Shown: piece by piece, positions 1 through 8,634 of the stretch
How positions within the stretch are numbered: the stretch's first letter is position 1
Layout: each line of letters starts with the position of its first letter
Source of the DNA: Lysobacter defluvii IMMIB APB-9 = DSM 18482
GTDB taxonomy: Bacteria; Pseudomonadota; Gammaproteobacteria; Xanthomonadales; Xanthomonadaceae
Assembly (NCBI RefSeq): GCF_000423325.1
Contig: NZ_AUHT01000007.1
Location: 1-64,000, forward strand
Direction: 5' to 3'
DNA: 64,000 nt
Translations under genes and position numbers: made by a program
Notes under the pieces: generated by a model
Told to the model about the DNA's origin: nothing
Databases searched by the model: none
Seen by the model: the letters and a program-made list of their open reading frames with translations, nothing else

Positions 1-664
1 TGCTTGAAAGCTTCTCCAGCTGTTCGCTACGCGAGGTCAGCTCGACAGTCCGAGCGACATCTTTCAGCGACACGCGGATTTCATCAAGGGAACTCCGATG
101 CTCTGAAAGCTGTTTCTCAAACCGCCCATTGATCTCGTCAAGACGCTCCAGGACATCGCCGTGAAGCCTGTCGAAAAGCCGGCGAAGCAAAGCCCGATGG
201 TGATCCAGCGAAATCCCCGTGGCTCTCGTCGAGGCCTCGATCACGCTCGACAACTTCTCTACTTTATCCAGCCGCTGCGCCAACTCCATGTCCCGCTGGC
301 TGACCGCCTCAGTGGTGCGATCAATCTGATCGGAAACGTCGCGAAACGCGGAGAGGACCAATGGCCTCAATTCGCCCACCGCCGCCCGCCGCAGGGAGTC
401 ATCGAGCTTCAACACCTTACGGTTGATGCCGTCGAGCGTTTCCTGGGCCATCAACAGCGCGCGCTGCTGATCGGCGACCTGTTGCATGTTATAGCCAACG
501 CGCCGATATGCCGCGATCACTACCAGCCCTACGACGAGCAAAAGCGCCGTACCACCAATCACAACGTAAACGTTATCGCGCAGTAGAACTCCAACCATCA
601 GGAATATCGCCGCGGCGGAAAAAAGGACGCCCGTTGCCGTCCGCTTCCAGGTAATTAAAGGCAT
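1..664 (-). CDS. Membrane-anchored coiled-coil protein, 3' end outside window
   Basis: The minus strand is open from an ATG at 664 to the window edge, giving at least 221 residues with no stop, so the C-terminus is missing. The N-terminus holds two hydrophobic segments (about residues 10-28 and 33-51, separated by a short polar LLRDN stretch). A long heptad-like, charged region rich in Gln, Leu, Glu and Arg follows and looks like coiled coil. No catalytic motif is visible. It follows the GT2 gene by 33 nt on the same strand, so it is probably part of the polysaccharide transcript. In such clusters a membrane anchor plus coiled coil can precede a methyltransferase or chain-length function; that is inference. 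I do not recognise the family. Confidence 0.6.
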   Translation of the reverse strand, partial: MPLITWKRTATGVLFSAAAIFLMVGVLLRDNVYVVIGGTALLLVVGLVVIAAYRRVGYNMQQVADQQRALLMAQETLDGINRKVLKLDDSLRRAAVGELRPLVLSAFRDVSDQIDRTTEAVSQRDMELAQRLDKVEKLSSVIEASTRATGISLDHHRALLRRLFDRLHGDVLERLDEINGRFEKQLSEHRSSLDEIRVSLKDVARTVELTSRSEQLEKLSS

Positions 665-697
665 CGATGAAACCCCTCTTTCGTCACGTCCCGCGGG

Positions 698-2761
698 CTA
701 TATGAATGCAGCTGATTCGATATCTGATTTGCCGCCGAGTCGCTGCGCACGATTAAGCAGGTCGCTTTCATCCATAGCCCAGGTGTGAAACCCCTCACTT
801 GCACTCCTGTACCTGACGAAATTGAAGCCATCGAGCGCTGCCAAACCATATCCACTCTCATAGCAGCGCCTTATGAAGTCGGAATCCGACCCCCCGCGTC
901 GACGCTCGCAGAAACGCACGTCGTCAAGGAGCTGTCGTTTACCCACAAGGGTGCCACCGGCTACAAGGGCAGCACTGGCTTCTTCGGGACCGTGCCACAG
1001 ATTCGCTTTCGCACCCCACACAGGGTCAAAGTAGAGCGAATCATCTTTCTCCCGATAAGCGAACATCGGCGGCTTTCCGGCGACGCTGTAGTCAACAAAC
1101 TGCCGACCCAACATCAGGTCGGTCAGGTAATTCGGACCATAGATATCGTCGTCATCGACCTTCGCCCAGTAGTCGGCGTCGGTCGCGTCGATCGCCCTGT
1201 TCAGACAGGCGCCCAGACTTCTCTCGCCCCCAACCTTCATGAATCTGATCTGCTCATCAGGACGAGCCATCTTCCGCGCGGCGGCCAAGTCGTAATCACC
1301 GTGAAGGACGACAACCAGCTCCTTGTCAGCATAGTTATCGCTGCGATAACGCTGAAGACAATGGCCCAACATTTGGGGGCGCATGGTGACGAGAATCATC
1401 GCCACTGATGCGGACCGGGATCCCGTTCGCTCACGTAGTGCCAAGTCACCCGCAATCTGGTTCAAGCGGTGCGCTACGGTATGGGAGCTCAGCAAGTCGC
1501 GGCGGGCCCTATGGCAGAGCTTCATTGCCGAAAGCGGGTTGCTCTTAATCTCGTCGAGCCAAGGCAGCATCCCCGCCTCGTTCCCATGCCATGCAACAGG
1601 CAGCCCGCTCATTTCACTTGGGGAGCCGGCCAACGATCCGACCAGCGAGCCACAGGCAATCGCGCGCATCATCGCTTGCTCACGTTGCCAAGGCAACCTG
1701 AAACTGCCGCGGGCAAAGACCTCCGCAGCAACCAGCTTGTTGACGACAGCCTTTCCCTGCCTGTCGACGCAACCCACGACGCTGGAGGCAAAATCAGGGA
1801 TATCTCCCAGCCGCACGCCCCCAAAGTCCCAGGCACTCTCACACACGAGAAGGCCGCGCCCCTTCAGTGCGGCGATCGCATCACGCGTGGGCCGCTGGCG
1901 AGCGAGTTCCCACCAGCCATCGAACAACACTCGGTCAGCGAACCACGGCGCAGCCTCCTCAAGCGCATAGGTGCGCAGGGGGTTCTCAATCGCAGGCTGC
2001 ACGGCAGGCGGCAGTGTTCCGGCCGATGGCCGGGGGAAGTCCCGCGCGATCCGCTCTGCAAGCTCTTCCGAAACGCCGTACGCCCGATCAACGAGCTCTA
2101 CGAGCCACGCGAAGTCTTCGTAGTTGCTCAGATCTTCGCGAAACCACAGCACCGTGGGCAACCCTATCGTCCGACAGTGCTTCAACAAGAGACGAAGCTC
2201 GCCACTTCGTTTTCCGTCGCGCAGGCACGCGTATCGCCAGTCGCCGCCGGACGCAACCCAGACCGGCTCCACGAGCAGGAAGTCAAAGCACTCGGCTTGC
2301 AACTGGGAACGCCACCCGAGCTCAGCAACCCGCTCTACCTCTGCATCATGCCCGAGGTCGTTTTCGAGCTCGCAACTGCCAAGAAACGCTACCCGGTAGC
2401 TCGTTCCGGACTTTCGGGGAGCCGTTCGCAGCGCATCCGTGGCACTGGTTGCATCGATCAAGCTGTAGGTGTCGTTGCTGAACGCGGCATCGACCGCTGA
2501 CGTTCGCCTCAGCTGGGCAGGAATCTCGATCTGGACACCGGTCTCGGCAGCCGGTTGCCGCGGCTCCCCTGAAACAAGACGCCTGATCGCTCGCAGCGGA
2601 GCCGTGACTCGCCAGGATGTACTTGAGAGCAGTTCCCGACGTTCGGCTTCACTCTGCTCCAGCGCTTGGCGCAGGCGCCGCACTTCGATGCTGATTGCCT
2701 CGGTGCTGCCATCGGCATCCGACGCCAAGGCCTCAACTTCGCTTCGACCGCGCTCCGTCAT
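698..2761 (-). CDS. Glycosyltransferase family 2 protein with N-terminal coiled coil
   Basis: Predicted cytoplasmic glycosyltransferase of 687 residues for O-antigen or capsule assembly. Residues about 18-65 form a coiled coil ending in SSTSWRVTAPLRAIRRL, a segment typical of LPS-cluster glycosyltransferases. The middle part (about 120-420) resembles uncharacterised CgeB/spore-maturation-like sugar transferase regions, only weakly. The C-terminal GT-A domain begins near VAMILVTMRP and carries an acidic DDDD metal/nucleotide-sugar site at residues 536-539. The ATG at 2761 overlaps the stop of the upstream ABC ATPase gene by four bases (ATGA), implying translational coupling. Sugar donor and acceptor cannot be told from sequence. 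Confidence 0.85.
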   Translation of the reverse strand: MTERGRSEVEALASDADGSTEAISIEVRRLRQALEQSEAERRELLSSTSWRVTAPLRAIRRLVSGEPRQPAAETGVQIEIPAQLRRTSAVDAAFSNDTYSLIDATSATDALRTAPRKSGTSYRVAFLGSCELENDLGHDAEVERVAELGWRSQLQAECFDFLLVEPVWVASGGDWRYACLRDGKRSGELRLLLKHCRTIGLPTVLWFREDLSNYEDFAWLVELVDRAYGVSEELAERIARDFPRPSAGTLPPAVQPAIENPLRTYALEEAAPWFADRVLFDGWWELARQRPTRDAIAALKGRGLLVCESAWDFGGVRLGDIPDFASSVVGCVDRQGKAVVNKLVAAEVFARGSFRLPWQREQAMMRAIACGSLVGSLAGSPSEMSGLPVAWHGNEAGMLPWLDEIKSNPLSAMKLCHRARRDLLSSHTVAHRLNQIAGDLALRERTGSRSASVAMILVTMRPQMLGHCLQRYRSDNYADKELVVVLHGDYDLAAARKMARPDEQIRFMKVGGERSLGACLNRAIDATDADYWAKVDDDDIYGPNYLTDLMLGRQFVDYSVAGKPPMFAYREKDDSLYFDPVWGAKANLWHGPEEASAALVAGGTLVGKRQLLDDVRFCERRRGGSDSDFIRRCYESGYGLAALDGFNFVRYRSASEGFHTWAMDESDLLNRAQRLGGKSDIESAAFI

Positions 2762-3591
2762 GACATCGCATCTCGTACACTCGGAGCGATAGCAGCGCCA
2801 GCAGCGACTTTCTCCTCGAGCATCGCCTTCTTGGCCGCTTTTTCTTCCTGCACAATCCGCTTGTAGTCAGCCAGCGCTTCCTGGATCGGGCCGATGAAAA
2901 CCTGACGGCCATAGTTGATCACCATGCCCTTGTTGCAAAGTTTCTTGGCCAGATCGGTGTTGTGACTGGCCACCACCACGATTTTGCTTCCCTTGACCCG
3001 GTCAACCAATCGGCCACGCGCCTTCTTGACGAACTGCGCGTCACCGGCGCCAAACCATTCGTCCAGCAACATGATGTCGTGCTGGACCGAAGTCGAAATG
3101 GCAAAACCGAGCCTCATCCTCTGCCCGGATGACAACGTCAACAGGCGCCGGTTGGCCAGATGCCCCAGCTCCGCGAAGTCAAGGATGTCACCGACCATGG
3201 TCCGCACCTTCGCTGCAGGGATGCCCATCGCAGTGGCGCGCAAATAGATGTTCTCGTGCAGGGTGCCTTCTGGGTTAAACCCGAGACTGAGGTTGAGGAG
3301 CGCCTGCCGGGATCCACGCACCTCCAGCCGCCCGCGGGTCGGGCGGAAAGCTCCGGTCAAAACACGGAGCAAGGTGGTTTTACCAGCACCATTGCTACCA
3401 ATCAGCGCGACGCGGTCCCCTTCCTCAATATCGAAGGTTACTTCGTCCAGCAAAGTCGCAAACCTGCGGCGGGGAACCGCGGTCGCTGCGCTGATGAGGG
3501 TTCCAAGCCACGAATCCCCCTGCCGCTCAGGCTGGGCGTAATAAGGAACGTCCAGTCCGATGTCATGCGCGCGGATGTAGGCATTGTTCAC
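2758..3591 (-). CDS. wzt: O-antigen/polysaccharide ABC exporter, ATP-binding subunit (Wzt-like)
   Basis: ATPase half of an ABC-2 polysaccharide exporter acting at the inner membrane with the adjacent Wzm-like permease. Walker A GSNGAGKTT lies at about residues 65-73, the signature LSSGQRMRLGF and Walker B IMLLDEWFGAGD follow, and the H-loop is ASHN. I place the start at a GTG at 3591, because GGAGGCAAAGAG precedes it and it lies just after the permease stop; a longer reading frame would run into the permease gene. The protein is 277 residues, short for Wzt proteins that have a C-terminal O-antigen-binding domain, so this looks like the short KpsT/RfbE-type without that domain. It ends in an Ala-rich helical tail. 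Confidence 0.9.
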   Translation of the reverse strand: MNNAYIRAHDIGLDVPYYAQPERQGDSWLGTLISAATAVPRRRFATLLDEVTFDIEEGDRVALIGSNGAGKTTLLRVLTGAFRPTRGRLEVRGSRQALLNLSLGFNPEGTLHENIYLRATAMGIPAAKVRTMVGDILDFAELGHLANRRLLTLSSGQRMRLGFAISTSVQHDIMLLDEWFGAGDAQFVKKARGRLVDRVKGSKIVVVASHNTDLAKKLCNKGMVINYGRQVFIGPIQEALADYKRIVQEEKAAKKAMLEEKVAAGAAIAPSVRDAMS

Positions 3592-3608
3592 GATCTCTTT
3601 GCCTCCAG

Positions 3609-4400
3609 TCAGATCCACAGCGGCACGAAACGTGCATAACGACGGTACAACAATGCCGCTAGAACCCACCCGAGAACAGTCATGATGCCGAGGTACCAGA
3701 TGGTAATCGGATCTATCGGCTGTCCCAACAACGGCGCACGCACAAAGTTGATCAGGTGATATGCAGGGTTGGCCTGCACAGCCCACCAGAAATAAGTCCC
3801 GGGAGGAAAGCGATCACCCACCCACAAGATAGGGGTCAGGAGCATTCCGAAACGCAGTGCCGTGTTGATCATTTCTCCGGTGTCGGCGTGGCGTGCGCCG
3901 ATCAACGACATGCACATCGACCACCAGACCATGTTGACAATCACTACTGGAAACGTCAGCAGCATGGTGAACATACTTGTCAGGTGTACTTCCGGCGACC
4001 ATACAACCGCACCGATGACAACAATCCAGGTGCAGAAAAAGTAAAAAAAGGCCTTTGATATCGACCGAAGCACAAAGTCTGTCAGCCGGATACGGCCATC
4101 CATGATGAACGGCTTATGGGACCGCAGGATGGAGGCGGACTCGTTCGTACACTGCACCATGAAGCGGTAGATCACGTACCCGATTGCAAGATAGGGGATA
4201 TAGAAGGCAGGCTCGTGCCCCATAAGGCGCGAATAGATGCTCCCAATGACACCTACAAATACCGCAACTGGAACAAAAATCCAGACAAGACCCAATCGTG
4301 TCCGGCGGTACTTGGTGACAATATCGAGCCAACTGGAGTAGGCCCAGAATTCAGGGAACCGGGTACTGGCCCGCAAGTGGCCAAGGAAGGATGCAGTCAT
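3609..4400 (-). CDS. wzm: O-antigen/polysaccharide ABC exporter, permease (Wzm-like)
   Basis: ABC-2 type integral membrane permease of 263 residues that would flip lipid-linked polysaccharide across the inner membrane with the downstream ATPase. After a cytoplasmic amphipathic start (FWAYSSWLDIVTKYRRTRLG), about six hydrophobic segments follow, ending in YRRYARFVPLWI, a typical C-terminus for this family. I chose the ATG at 4400, 19 nt after the metB stop, over an upstream start that would overlap metB. Established knowledge: in Xanthomonas the variable LPS locus is bordered by metB, with wzm/wzt next to it, which matches this arrangement. Confidence 0.9.
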   Translation of the reverse strand: MTASFLGHLRASTRFPEFWAYSSWLDIVTKYRRTRLGLVWIFVPVAVFVGVIGSIYSRLMGHEPAFYIPYLAIGYVIYRFMVQCTNESASILRSHKPFIMDGRIRLTDFVLRSISKAFFYFFCTWIVVIGAVVWSPEVHLTSMFTMLLTFPVVIVNMVWWSMCMSLIGARHADTGEMINTALRFGMLLTPILWVGDRFPPGTYFWWAVQANPAYHLINFVRAPLLGQPIDPITIWYLGIMTVLGWVLAALLYRRYARFVPLWI

Positions 4401-4419
4401 GTTGTCGTTCGTAGTGCTG

Positions 4420-5595
4420 TCAACCGGCAAGTGCCTGCTCCAGGTCATCCTGTAGATCCGTCACCGCCTCCACCCCCACGCTCAACCGCACCAGGTCATC
4501 CCCCAGCCCAAGTTGCTCCCGCCGCTCCACCGGCACGCTGGCGTGGGTCATCACCGCCGGGTGGTTCACCAGGCTCTCGACGCCGCCCAGTGATTCGGCG
4601 AGGGTGAACAGCTTCGTGCGCTCGCAGAACCGCTTGGCGGCCTCGTAACCGCCCTTCAACCGCACCGAAACGATTCCGCCGAATCCGTCCATCTGCCGCT
4701 TGGCCAGCGCGTGCTGCGGGTGCGACGCCAGCCCCGGATAGAGCACGTCCTGCACCACATCGTGCCCTTGGAGGAACTCGGCGATGACATGCGCGTTCTC
4801 GCAGTGCGCCTTCATCCGCAGGTGCAGGGTCTTGAGGCCGCGCAGGGCGAGAAAGCTGTCAAATGGTCCCTGCACGGCGCCAGCGGAGTTCTGCAGGTAG
4901 GCGAGCTGCTCGGCCAATTCCTCGTTGTCCCCCACCACGACCATGCCGCCGACCATGTCGGAGTGGCCGTTGAGGTACTTGGTGGCCGAGTGCACGACGA
5001 TGTCGGCACCCAATTCCAGCGGGCGCTGCAGGATCGGCGAGCTGAAGGTGTTGTCGACCACCACGGTCAGGCCGTGCTTGTGGGCGATGGCCGCGATCAG
5101 TTCGATGTCGACCAGCTTGAGCAGCGGGTTGGTGGGGGTCTCAATCCAGACCATCTTGGTTTCCGGCCGGACTGCGGCCTCGAACCTGGCGGGATCACTC
5201 AGGTCCACCCAGTCGAAGTCCAGCCCGGCGGTCCGCCGGCGCACGCCTTCGAACAGGCGGTAAGTGCCGCCGTAGACGTCGTCCATGGCGATCACGTGGC
5301 TGCCGCTGTCCAGCAGTTCGAGCAGGGTGGCGGTGGCGGCCATGCCGGAGGCGAACGCGAAGCCGCGGCTGCCGCGCTCAAGGCCGGCTACGCAGCGCTC
5401 GTAGGCGAAGCGGGTCGGGTTGTGGGTACGCGAGTACTCGAAGCCCTGGTGCTTGCCCGGACTCGACTGGGCGTACGTCGACGTCGCATAGATCGGCGGC
5501 ATCACCGCGCCGGTGGAAGGGTCCGGCGCCTGCCCGGCATGGATGGCGAGCGTGCCGAGGCCGCGGCGCGAAGTCTTGTCATCGGAGTGCTGCAT
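4420..5595 (-). CDS. metB: Cystathionine gamma-synthase/lyase family PLP enzyme
   Basis: PLP-dependent Cys/Met metabolism enzyme, 391 residues. The PLP lysine is K206 in VVHSATKYLNGHSD, with YSRTHNPTR near residue 54 and the substrate-side motif SLGGVESLVNHPA near the C-terminus. This family covers cystathionine gamma-synthase, gamma-lyase and beta-lyase. The nearby cbs gene favours a role in transsulfuration (gamma-synthase or gamma-lyase), but sequence alone does not separate them; metB is used because this LPS-border gene is so named in Xanthomonas. Start ATG 5595 has GGGAGAG just upstream; a longer frame to 5658 lacks such a site. Confidence 0.88.
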   Translation of the reverse strand: MQHSDDKTSRRGLGTLAIHAGQAPDPSTGAVMPPIYATSTYAQSSPGKHQGFEYSRTHNPTRFAYERCVAGLERGSRGFAFASGMAATATLLELLDSGSHVIAMDDVYGGTYRLFEGVRRRTAGLDFDWVDLSDPARFEAAVRPETKMVWIETPTNPLLKLVDIELIAAIAHKHGLTVVVDNTFSSPILQRPLELGADIVVHSATKYLNGHSDMVGGMVVVGDNEELAEQLAYLQNSAGAVQGPFDSFLALRGLKTLHLRMKAHCENAHVIAEFLQGHDVVQDVLYPGLASHPQHALAKRQMDGFGGIVSVRLKGGYEAAKRFCERTKLFTLAESLGGVESLVNHPAVMTHASVPVERREQLGLGDDLVRLSVGVEAVTDLQDDLEQALAG

Positions 5596-5648
5596 GTCTC
5601 TCCCGTGTGGCCGTCGAACGGCCTTAAACCGCAAAAAGCGAACCCGGC

Positions 5649-5654
5649 ATTCTA
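5649..5654 (-). promoter_or_regulatory. metB: Candidate -10 box for metB
   Basis: TAGAAT on the minus strand, 53 nt before the metB start, in the gap after the GT4 gene. No convincing -35 is visible 17 nt further upstream. Similar TAGAAT boxes lie before cbs (8491-8496) and dusA (61692-61697). It suggests metB and the LPS genes can be transcribed separately from cbs. Confidence 0.35.
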
Positions 5655-5686
5655 GCAACGAGGCGGGAGGGCTCCTTAAATATTCT

Positions 5687-7090
5687 TCACGCCGACGCGA
5701 CGACGTCCCTCAAGGCCACTGCCGCTGTCCTGGCTGACGCCGTCCAGGACCACGGGGCCACGGGTCCCGGTTCCAGATCCAGCCCGACCGAGAGCTCGCC
5801 GCGCCGATGGCGGTCCGCGATCCGGGCCAGCTCCGCGGCGATCGACTCGCGCTCGCCGCCGCAAGCCCAGCCGCGCCCGAGCTGGCCGACAAGCACACCG
5901 GTCGCATCAAGACCCGCACCGGCCAATACGTGCAGCACCGGCCGCCCCGCTCCCAGGTACTCGTAGAACTTGCCCGGCACTTGACTGGGGTCCGCATTGG
6001 CCAGGTTGACCAGCACGTGGACCTCCCGCTGCAGGGCGAGCAGCCGCCGATGGGGAACCCGGCCAAGTAGGCGCACCTGCATGGCGTGCTTCCGTGCAGC
6101 GGCGGCCAGCCACTCCGGCACGTTGCCGGAAGCAATGTTGAGCCGGATACCGGGCACCGCGAGTACCGCTTCGACCAAGGCCTGCGGATGCCTAAAGCTG
6201 TAGAAACTGCCGGCATAGAGCAGTTCCAGCGGTGCGGCAGGATCGGGCGCGGAAATCCGCGCACCGGCACCGGCGAACTGCTCGTCGAAGCCCTGCGTCA
6301 CCACCGTCGCCCGGGCCACACTTCCGTATCGCTCGCGGAACAGCTCCAGCGCCTGAACGGCGGTGACCAGCACGTGATCGGCTTCGCGTACTACCGCAGC
6401 CTCGAGTGAAGCCGCACGCCCGCGCCACCTGCGGGGGGTATAGCCCGCCAGCACCGGATCGCCCAGGTCGGCCACCCAGCGGAAGCCACGCCGCTTCGCT
6501 TCAAGGCCCAGCCGCAAGGTGGTGGCGGGCTCATGGGAGGACACCACGACATCGGGCTGGACCTCATCCAGAAGCCGATGCAGGGCCTTGCGTGCCGGCC
6601 GCTCCCATTCACCGCGCAGGTCCGGAAACAGCAACCAGGAACTCGCGTCCTGCAGGTGCTCCAGCAGGCGCCCCTTCCAGTTCAGGCGTGGAGGCTCGGC
6701 GGTCGGCGGCAGGTCCAAACCTGCCGTTGTCTCCCCACTTCCAGAGGCTGACGTGACGGTTCCTGCCGCAGCAACAACCGAAGCCGCCGGGCGCCGCCGC
6801 GCAAGAAAGCCCAGCAGGGCCCGTATCGGACCCGGCCAGGTGCGATGCACGTGCACGCCGGGCCCAGCCTCCGGCAAGCCTTCCATGCTGCCGCCGATAT
6901 CCGGCGCAAGCACATGGATCTCATGACCCATTTCGGCCAGCCGGTTGCCCAGGTAAGCCCAGCGCAGCGACTGCGGCGACGGGCTGGGTGGAAACTCATA
7001 GGCGATCAGGAGGACGCGCAGGGGCCGTGCGCGACCGGAGCCGCCCCGGCCCGCGTTGGAGGGCGTCTCGTCCACGGTGCCCCGGATCAC
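5687..7090 (-). CDS. Glycosyltransferase family 4-like protein
   Basis: Predicted GT-B fold glycosyltransferase, 467 residues. The N-terminal Rossmann half starts with RVLLIAYEFPPSPSPQSLRW, the pattern of GT4 donor/acceptor domains, and includes HEIHVLAP. The C-terminal half contains ELLYAGSFYSFRHPQAL, VRLLGRVPHRRL and the donor-site region VPGKFYEYLGAGRPVLHVL. The start is a GTG at 7090 that overlaps the cbs stop by four bases (GTGA), so translation is coupled to cbs. Its position between cbs and metB puts a sugar transferase inside a sulfur-amino-acid gene pair, probably an extension of the adjacent LPS locus. Substrate unknown. Confidence 0.85.
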   Translation of the reverse strand: MIRGTVDETPSNAGRGGSGRARPLRVLLIAYEFPPSPSPQSLRWAYLGNRLAEMGHEIHVLAPDIGGSMEGLPEAGPGVHVHRTWPGPIRALLGFLARRRPAASVVAAAGTVTSASGSGETTAGLDLPPTAEPPRLNWKGRLLEHLQDASSWLLFPDLRGEWERPARKALHRLLDEVQPDVVVSSHEPATTLRLGLEAKRRGFRWVADLGDPVLAGYTPRRWRGRAASLEAAVVREADHVLVTAVQALELFRERYGSVARATVVTQGFDEQFAGAGARISAPDPAAPLELLYAGSFYSFRHPQALVEAVLAVPGIRLNIASGNVPEWLAAAARKHAMQVRLLGRVPHRRLLALQREVHVLVNLANADPSQVPGKFYEYLGAGRPVLHVLAGAGLDATGVLVGQLGRGWACGGERESIAAELARIADRHRRGELSVGLDLEPGPVAPWSWTASARTAAVALRDVVASA

Positions 7091-8463
7091 TCCACCCGCC
7101 GCCGCAGGTGATTCAACAGGTCCATCCTGGTCACCAGACCGAGGAACCTGCCCCCCTCCGTCACGATCGCCACGTGCCCGCGCTCGAACACCGGCAGCAG
7201 CGCCTCCATCGGCTCGCCCACGTCCAGCACGTCCAGCTTGCTGGCCATGGCGGTGCTCACCGGGTCGCGGAACTTCGCCTCGTCGCCGTACACGTGCAGC
7301 AGCAGGTCGGACTCGTCGATAAGGCCGACCAGGCGGTCGTCCTCCATCACCGGCAGCTGGCTGATGTCGTGCAACTTCATGCGCTGATAGGCGGTGACCA
7401 GCAGGTCGCTGGGGCTGACGACCACGGTGTCGCGGTTGGCGAAGGGGCGGCCGATCAGGTCGCGCAGGTCGCCATGGCGCTCGCGCTCCAGGAAGCCGTT
7501 GTCGGCCATCCAGTAGTCGTTGTACATCTTCGACAGGTACTTGTTGCCGGTGTCGGGCACCAGTACCAGGACGTTCTTCGGGGTGGTCTGCTCGCGGCAG
7601 TACTTCAGCGCGGCGGCCAGCAGGGTGCCGGTGGACGAGCCGCCCAGGACGCCTTCCTTCTCCAGCAGCTCGCGAGCGGTCAGGAAGCTCTCCCTGTCGC
7701 TGATGGCGTAGGCCTTCTTCACGCGGGTGAAGTCGGAGATGGTCGGCAGGAAGTCCTCGCCGATGCCCTCGACCATCCAGCTGGCGGACTTGTCGGACAG
7801 GGTGCCTTCGTTGATGTACTCGGTGAGGATCGAGCCGACCGGGTCGGCCAGGATCAGCTCGGTCCCGGGCGACTGCTCGGCGAAGCAGCGCGACAGGCCG
7901 GTCATGGTGCCCGAGCTGCCGCAGCCGAAGACGATCGCGTCCACGCCGCCCGCCTCGGCCATCTGGGCCAGGATCTCCGGGCCGGTGCCGTGCTCGTGGG
8001 CGGCCGGGTTGTCCGGATTGCCGAACTGGTTGATGAAGTAGGCGCCCGGGGTCTCGCTGGCGATGCGTTCGGCCAGGTCCTGGTAGTAGTCCGGGTGGCC
8101 CTTGGCGACGTCCGAGCGGGTCAGCACGACCTGCGCGCCCATGGCCTTGAGGTTGAAGATCTTCTCCCGGCTCATCTTGTCCGGGACGACCAGCACCAGC
8201 TTGTAGCCCTTCTGCCGGGCGACCAGGGCCAGGCCCAGGCCGGTGTTGCCGGCGGTGCCCTCGACGATGGTGGCACCGGGCTTCAGGTCACCACGGGCCT
8301 CGGCGGCCTCGATCATCTTCAGGCCGATCCGGTCCTTGATCGAACCGCCGGGGTTCTGCGACTCCAGCTTCAGGTAGATGGTGCAGGGGCCGGTGTCGAG
8401 GTTGCGGGCGCGGACGATCGGGGTGTTGCCGATCAGGTCGAGGACCGAGTTGGCGATGGGCAT
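7087..8463 (-). CDS. cbs: Cystathionine beta-synthase with C-terminal CBS pair
   Basis: Condenses serine (or O-acetylserine) with homocysteine to cystathionine, or acts as a cysteine synthase; PLP fold type II. The PLP lysine is K43 in NPGGSIKDR, followed by EGTAGNTGLGLA and the glycine loop GCGSSGTMTG. Residues about 335-458 form a tandem CBS (Bateman) module, usually an adenosyl-ligand regulatory domain. 458 residues is a normal length for CBS-domain-containing bacterial enzymes. The ATG at 8463 lies 28 nt downstream of a TAGAAT box. The downstream GT4 gene starts inside its stop codon. Confidence 0.9.
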   Translation of the reverse strand: MPIANSVLDLIGNTPIVRARNLDTGPCTIYLKLESQNPGGSIKDRIGLKMIEAAEARGDLKPGATIVEGTAGNTGLGLALVARQKGYKLVLVVPDKMSREKIFNLKAMGAQVVLTRSDVAKGHPDYYQDLAERIASETPGAYFINQFGNPDNPAAHEHGTGPEILAQMAEAGGVDAIVFGCGSSGTMTGLSRCFAEQSPGTELILADPVGSILTEYINEGTLSDKSASWMVEGIGEDFLPTISDFTRVKKAYAISDRESFLTARELLEKEGVLGGSSTGTLLAAALKYCREQTTPKNVLVLVPDTGNKYLSKMYNDYWMADNGFLERERHGDLRDLIGRPFANRDTVVVSPSDLLVTAYQRMKLHDISQLPVMEDDRLVGLIDESDLLLHVYGDEAKFRDPVSTAMASKLDVLDVGEPMEALLPVFERGHVAIVTEGGRFLGLVTRMDLLNHLRRRVE

Positions 8464-8490
8464 GGGGGCACTTGGTGCGGGTGTGCGGGG

Positions 8491-8496
8491 ATTCTA
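8491..8496 (-). promoter_or_regulatory. cbs: Candidate -10 box for cbs
   Basis: TAGAAT on the minus strand, 27 nt upstream of the cbs ATG. The -35 position is GC-rich and not recognisable. Confidence 0.35.
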
Positions 8497-8590
8497 CCCG
8501 GGTGGGCGAGCAGGCAGCCCCGCTTGGCCGCAGGGTGCGGTCCCCTGCTGGCCGCTGCGCCCGCTCTCCCAAGGCCCACACTTCTTGCGG

Positions 8591-8597
8591 TATAAAT
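8591..8597 (+). promoter_or_regulatory. Candidate -10 box of the toxin-antitoxin operon
   Basis: TATAAAT on the plus strand 37 nt before the ATG at 8635, in otherwise GC-rich DNA, with GGAG as ribosome binding site at about 8623. No clear -35 element. Confidence 0.4.
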
Positions 8598-8634
8598 GTC
8601 GGGCGCCCGTCTAACAGTTACCTGGAGCACCGAC

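Noticed and set aside
5649-5654. TAGAAT before metB as a full sigma-70 promoter
   Set aside because: No -35 element at the proper spacing, so it is listed only as a weak candidate.
7087-8595. Plus-strand long frame opposite cbs
   Set aside because: Shadow of cbs; Val/Ala/Gln-rich with no domain.
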